The notes under the pieces are model-generated. The model made no database searches, was not told where the DNA came from, and was given only the letters and a program-made list of their open reading frames with translations. A stretch of DNA of 64,000 nt, from positions 53,527 through 117,526 of the forward strand of contig JBLNCP010000027.1 of NCBI GenBank assembly GCA_050260775.1. The letters run 5' to 3'. Source of the stretch: CALABS01 sp050260775. GTDB taxonomy: Bacteria; Pseudomonadota; Alphaproteobacteria; Rhodospirillales; Magnetospirillaceae. The stretch's first letter is position 1, and every line of letters starts with the position of its first letter. Shown here in pieces: positions 63,154 through 64,000 of this stretch. The translations under genes and the position numbers were made by a program.

Positions 63154-64000
<847 letters not shown>

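Overview
The window is high-GC chromosomal DNA from an alphaproteobacterium, most likely a Rhodospirillales (Magnetospirillum/Phaeospirillum-like) species. This is inferred from gene content: ChvI/ChvG with a short HprK, RapZ and a PTS without a visible permease; sdhCDAB and mdh-sucC; a malyl-CoA lyase-type/mesaconyl-CoA hydratase pair; PPi-type phosphofructokinase; ThyX; and an lpxL-lpxK-kdtA-msbA block. No species-level call can be made from the sequence alone. I saw no rRNA, tRNA, CRISPR array, insertion sequence or prophage; the window reads as core chromosome with a few accessory genes.

Layout. 1-4950 (minus strand): a cobalamin riboswitch followed by cbiMNQO and then hprK, rapZ, an EIIA and HPr, mostly joined by 4-base ATGA overlaps, so a metal/B12 uptake operon runs straight into a phosphotransferase regulatory cascade. 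5080-7399: the divergent chvI-chvG two-component pair. 7418-13585: mostly minus-strand housekeeping genes (enoyl-CoA hydratase, mutM, queC, panD) mixed with exported proteins of unknown function and two YjbQ paralogues around a lipoprotein hydrolase. 13985-16537: a large predicted secreted M64 metallopeptidase with RTX repeats. 16605-21333: a cyclic-nucleotide-binding protein, thioredoxin, an FtsH paralogue and a membrane-anchored SDR. 21404-25792: folC, accD, trpA, trpB. 25946-33309: a single-haem cytochrome c, then an acetyltransferase and lipid A/LPS genes (lpxL-like, lpxK, kdtA, DUF374, msbA) headed by an unknown gene. 33393-40624: DUF924, pfp, two divergent cation/proton antiporters, a LysR regulator and a ribosome hibernation factor. 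40877-50525: htpG, an unknown 542-aa protein with creA, a GT9 glycosyltransferase, thyX, xseA, pdxY. 50630-52703: ethylmalonyl-CoA-pathway-like genes. 52996-56360: sdhCDAB. 56457-61761: a TauE/SafE transporter, a proline-rich lipoprotein, a DHH phosphoesterase, a LivK-type binding protein and ZapE. 62166-64000: mdh and the start of sucC.

How the genes fit together. Central carbon metabolism (sdh, mdh, sucC, mcl/mch, pfp) and its likely regulatory layer (PTS-HprK, ChvI/ChvG) lie in one 64-kb stretch, alongside envelope biogenesis. Intergenic spaces carry at least two families of palindromic repeats. The less ordinary features are the riboswitch-to-PTS operon, the M64-RTX fusion, a PanD with a long C-terminal extension, a MutM lacking its fourth zinc cysteine, a divergent YjbQ paralogue and several small or unrecognised genes.
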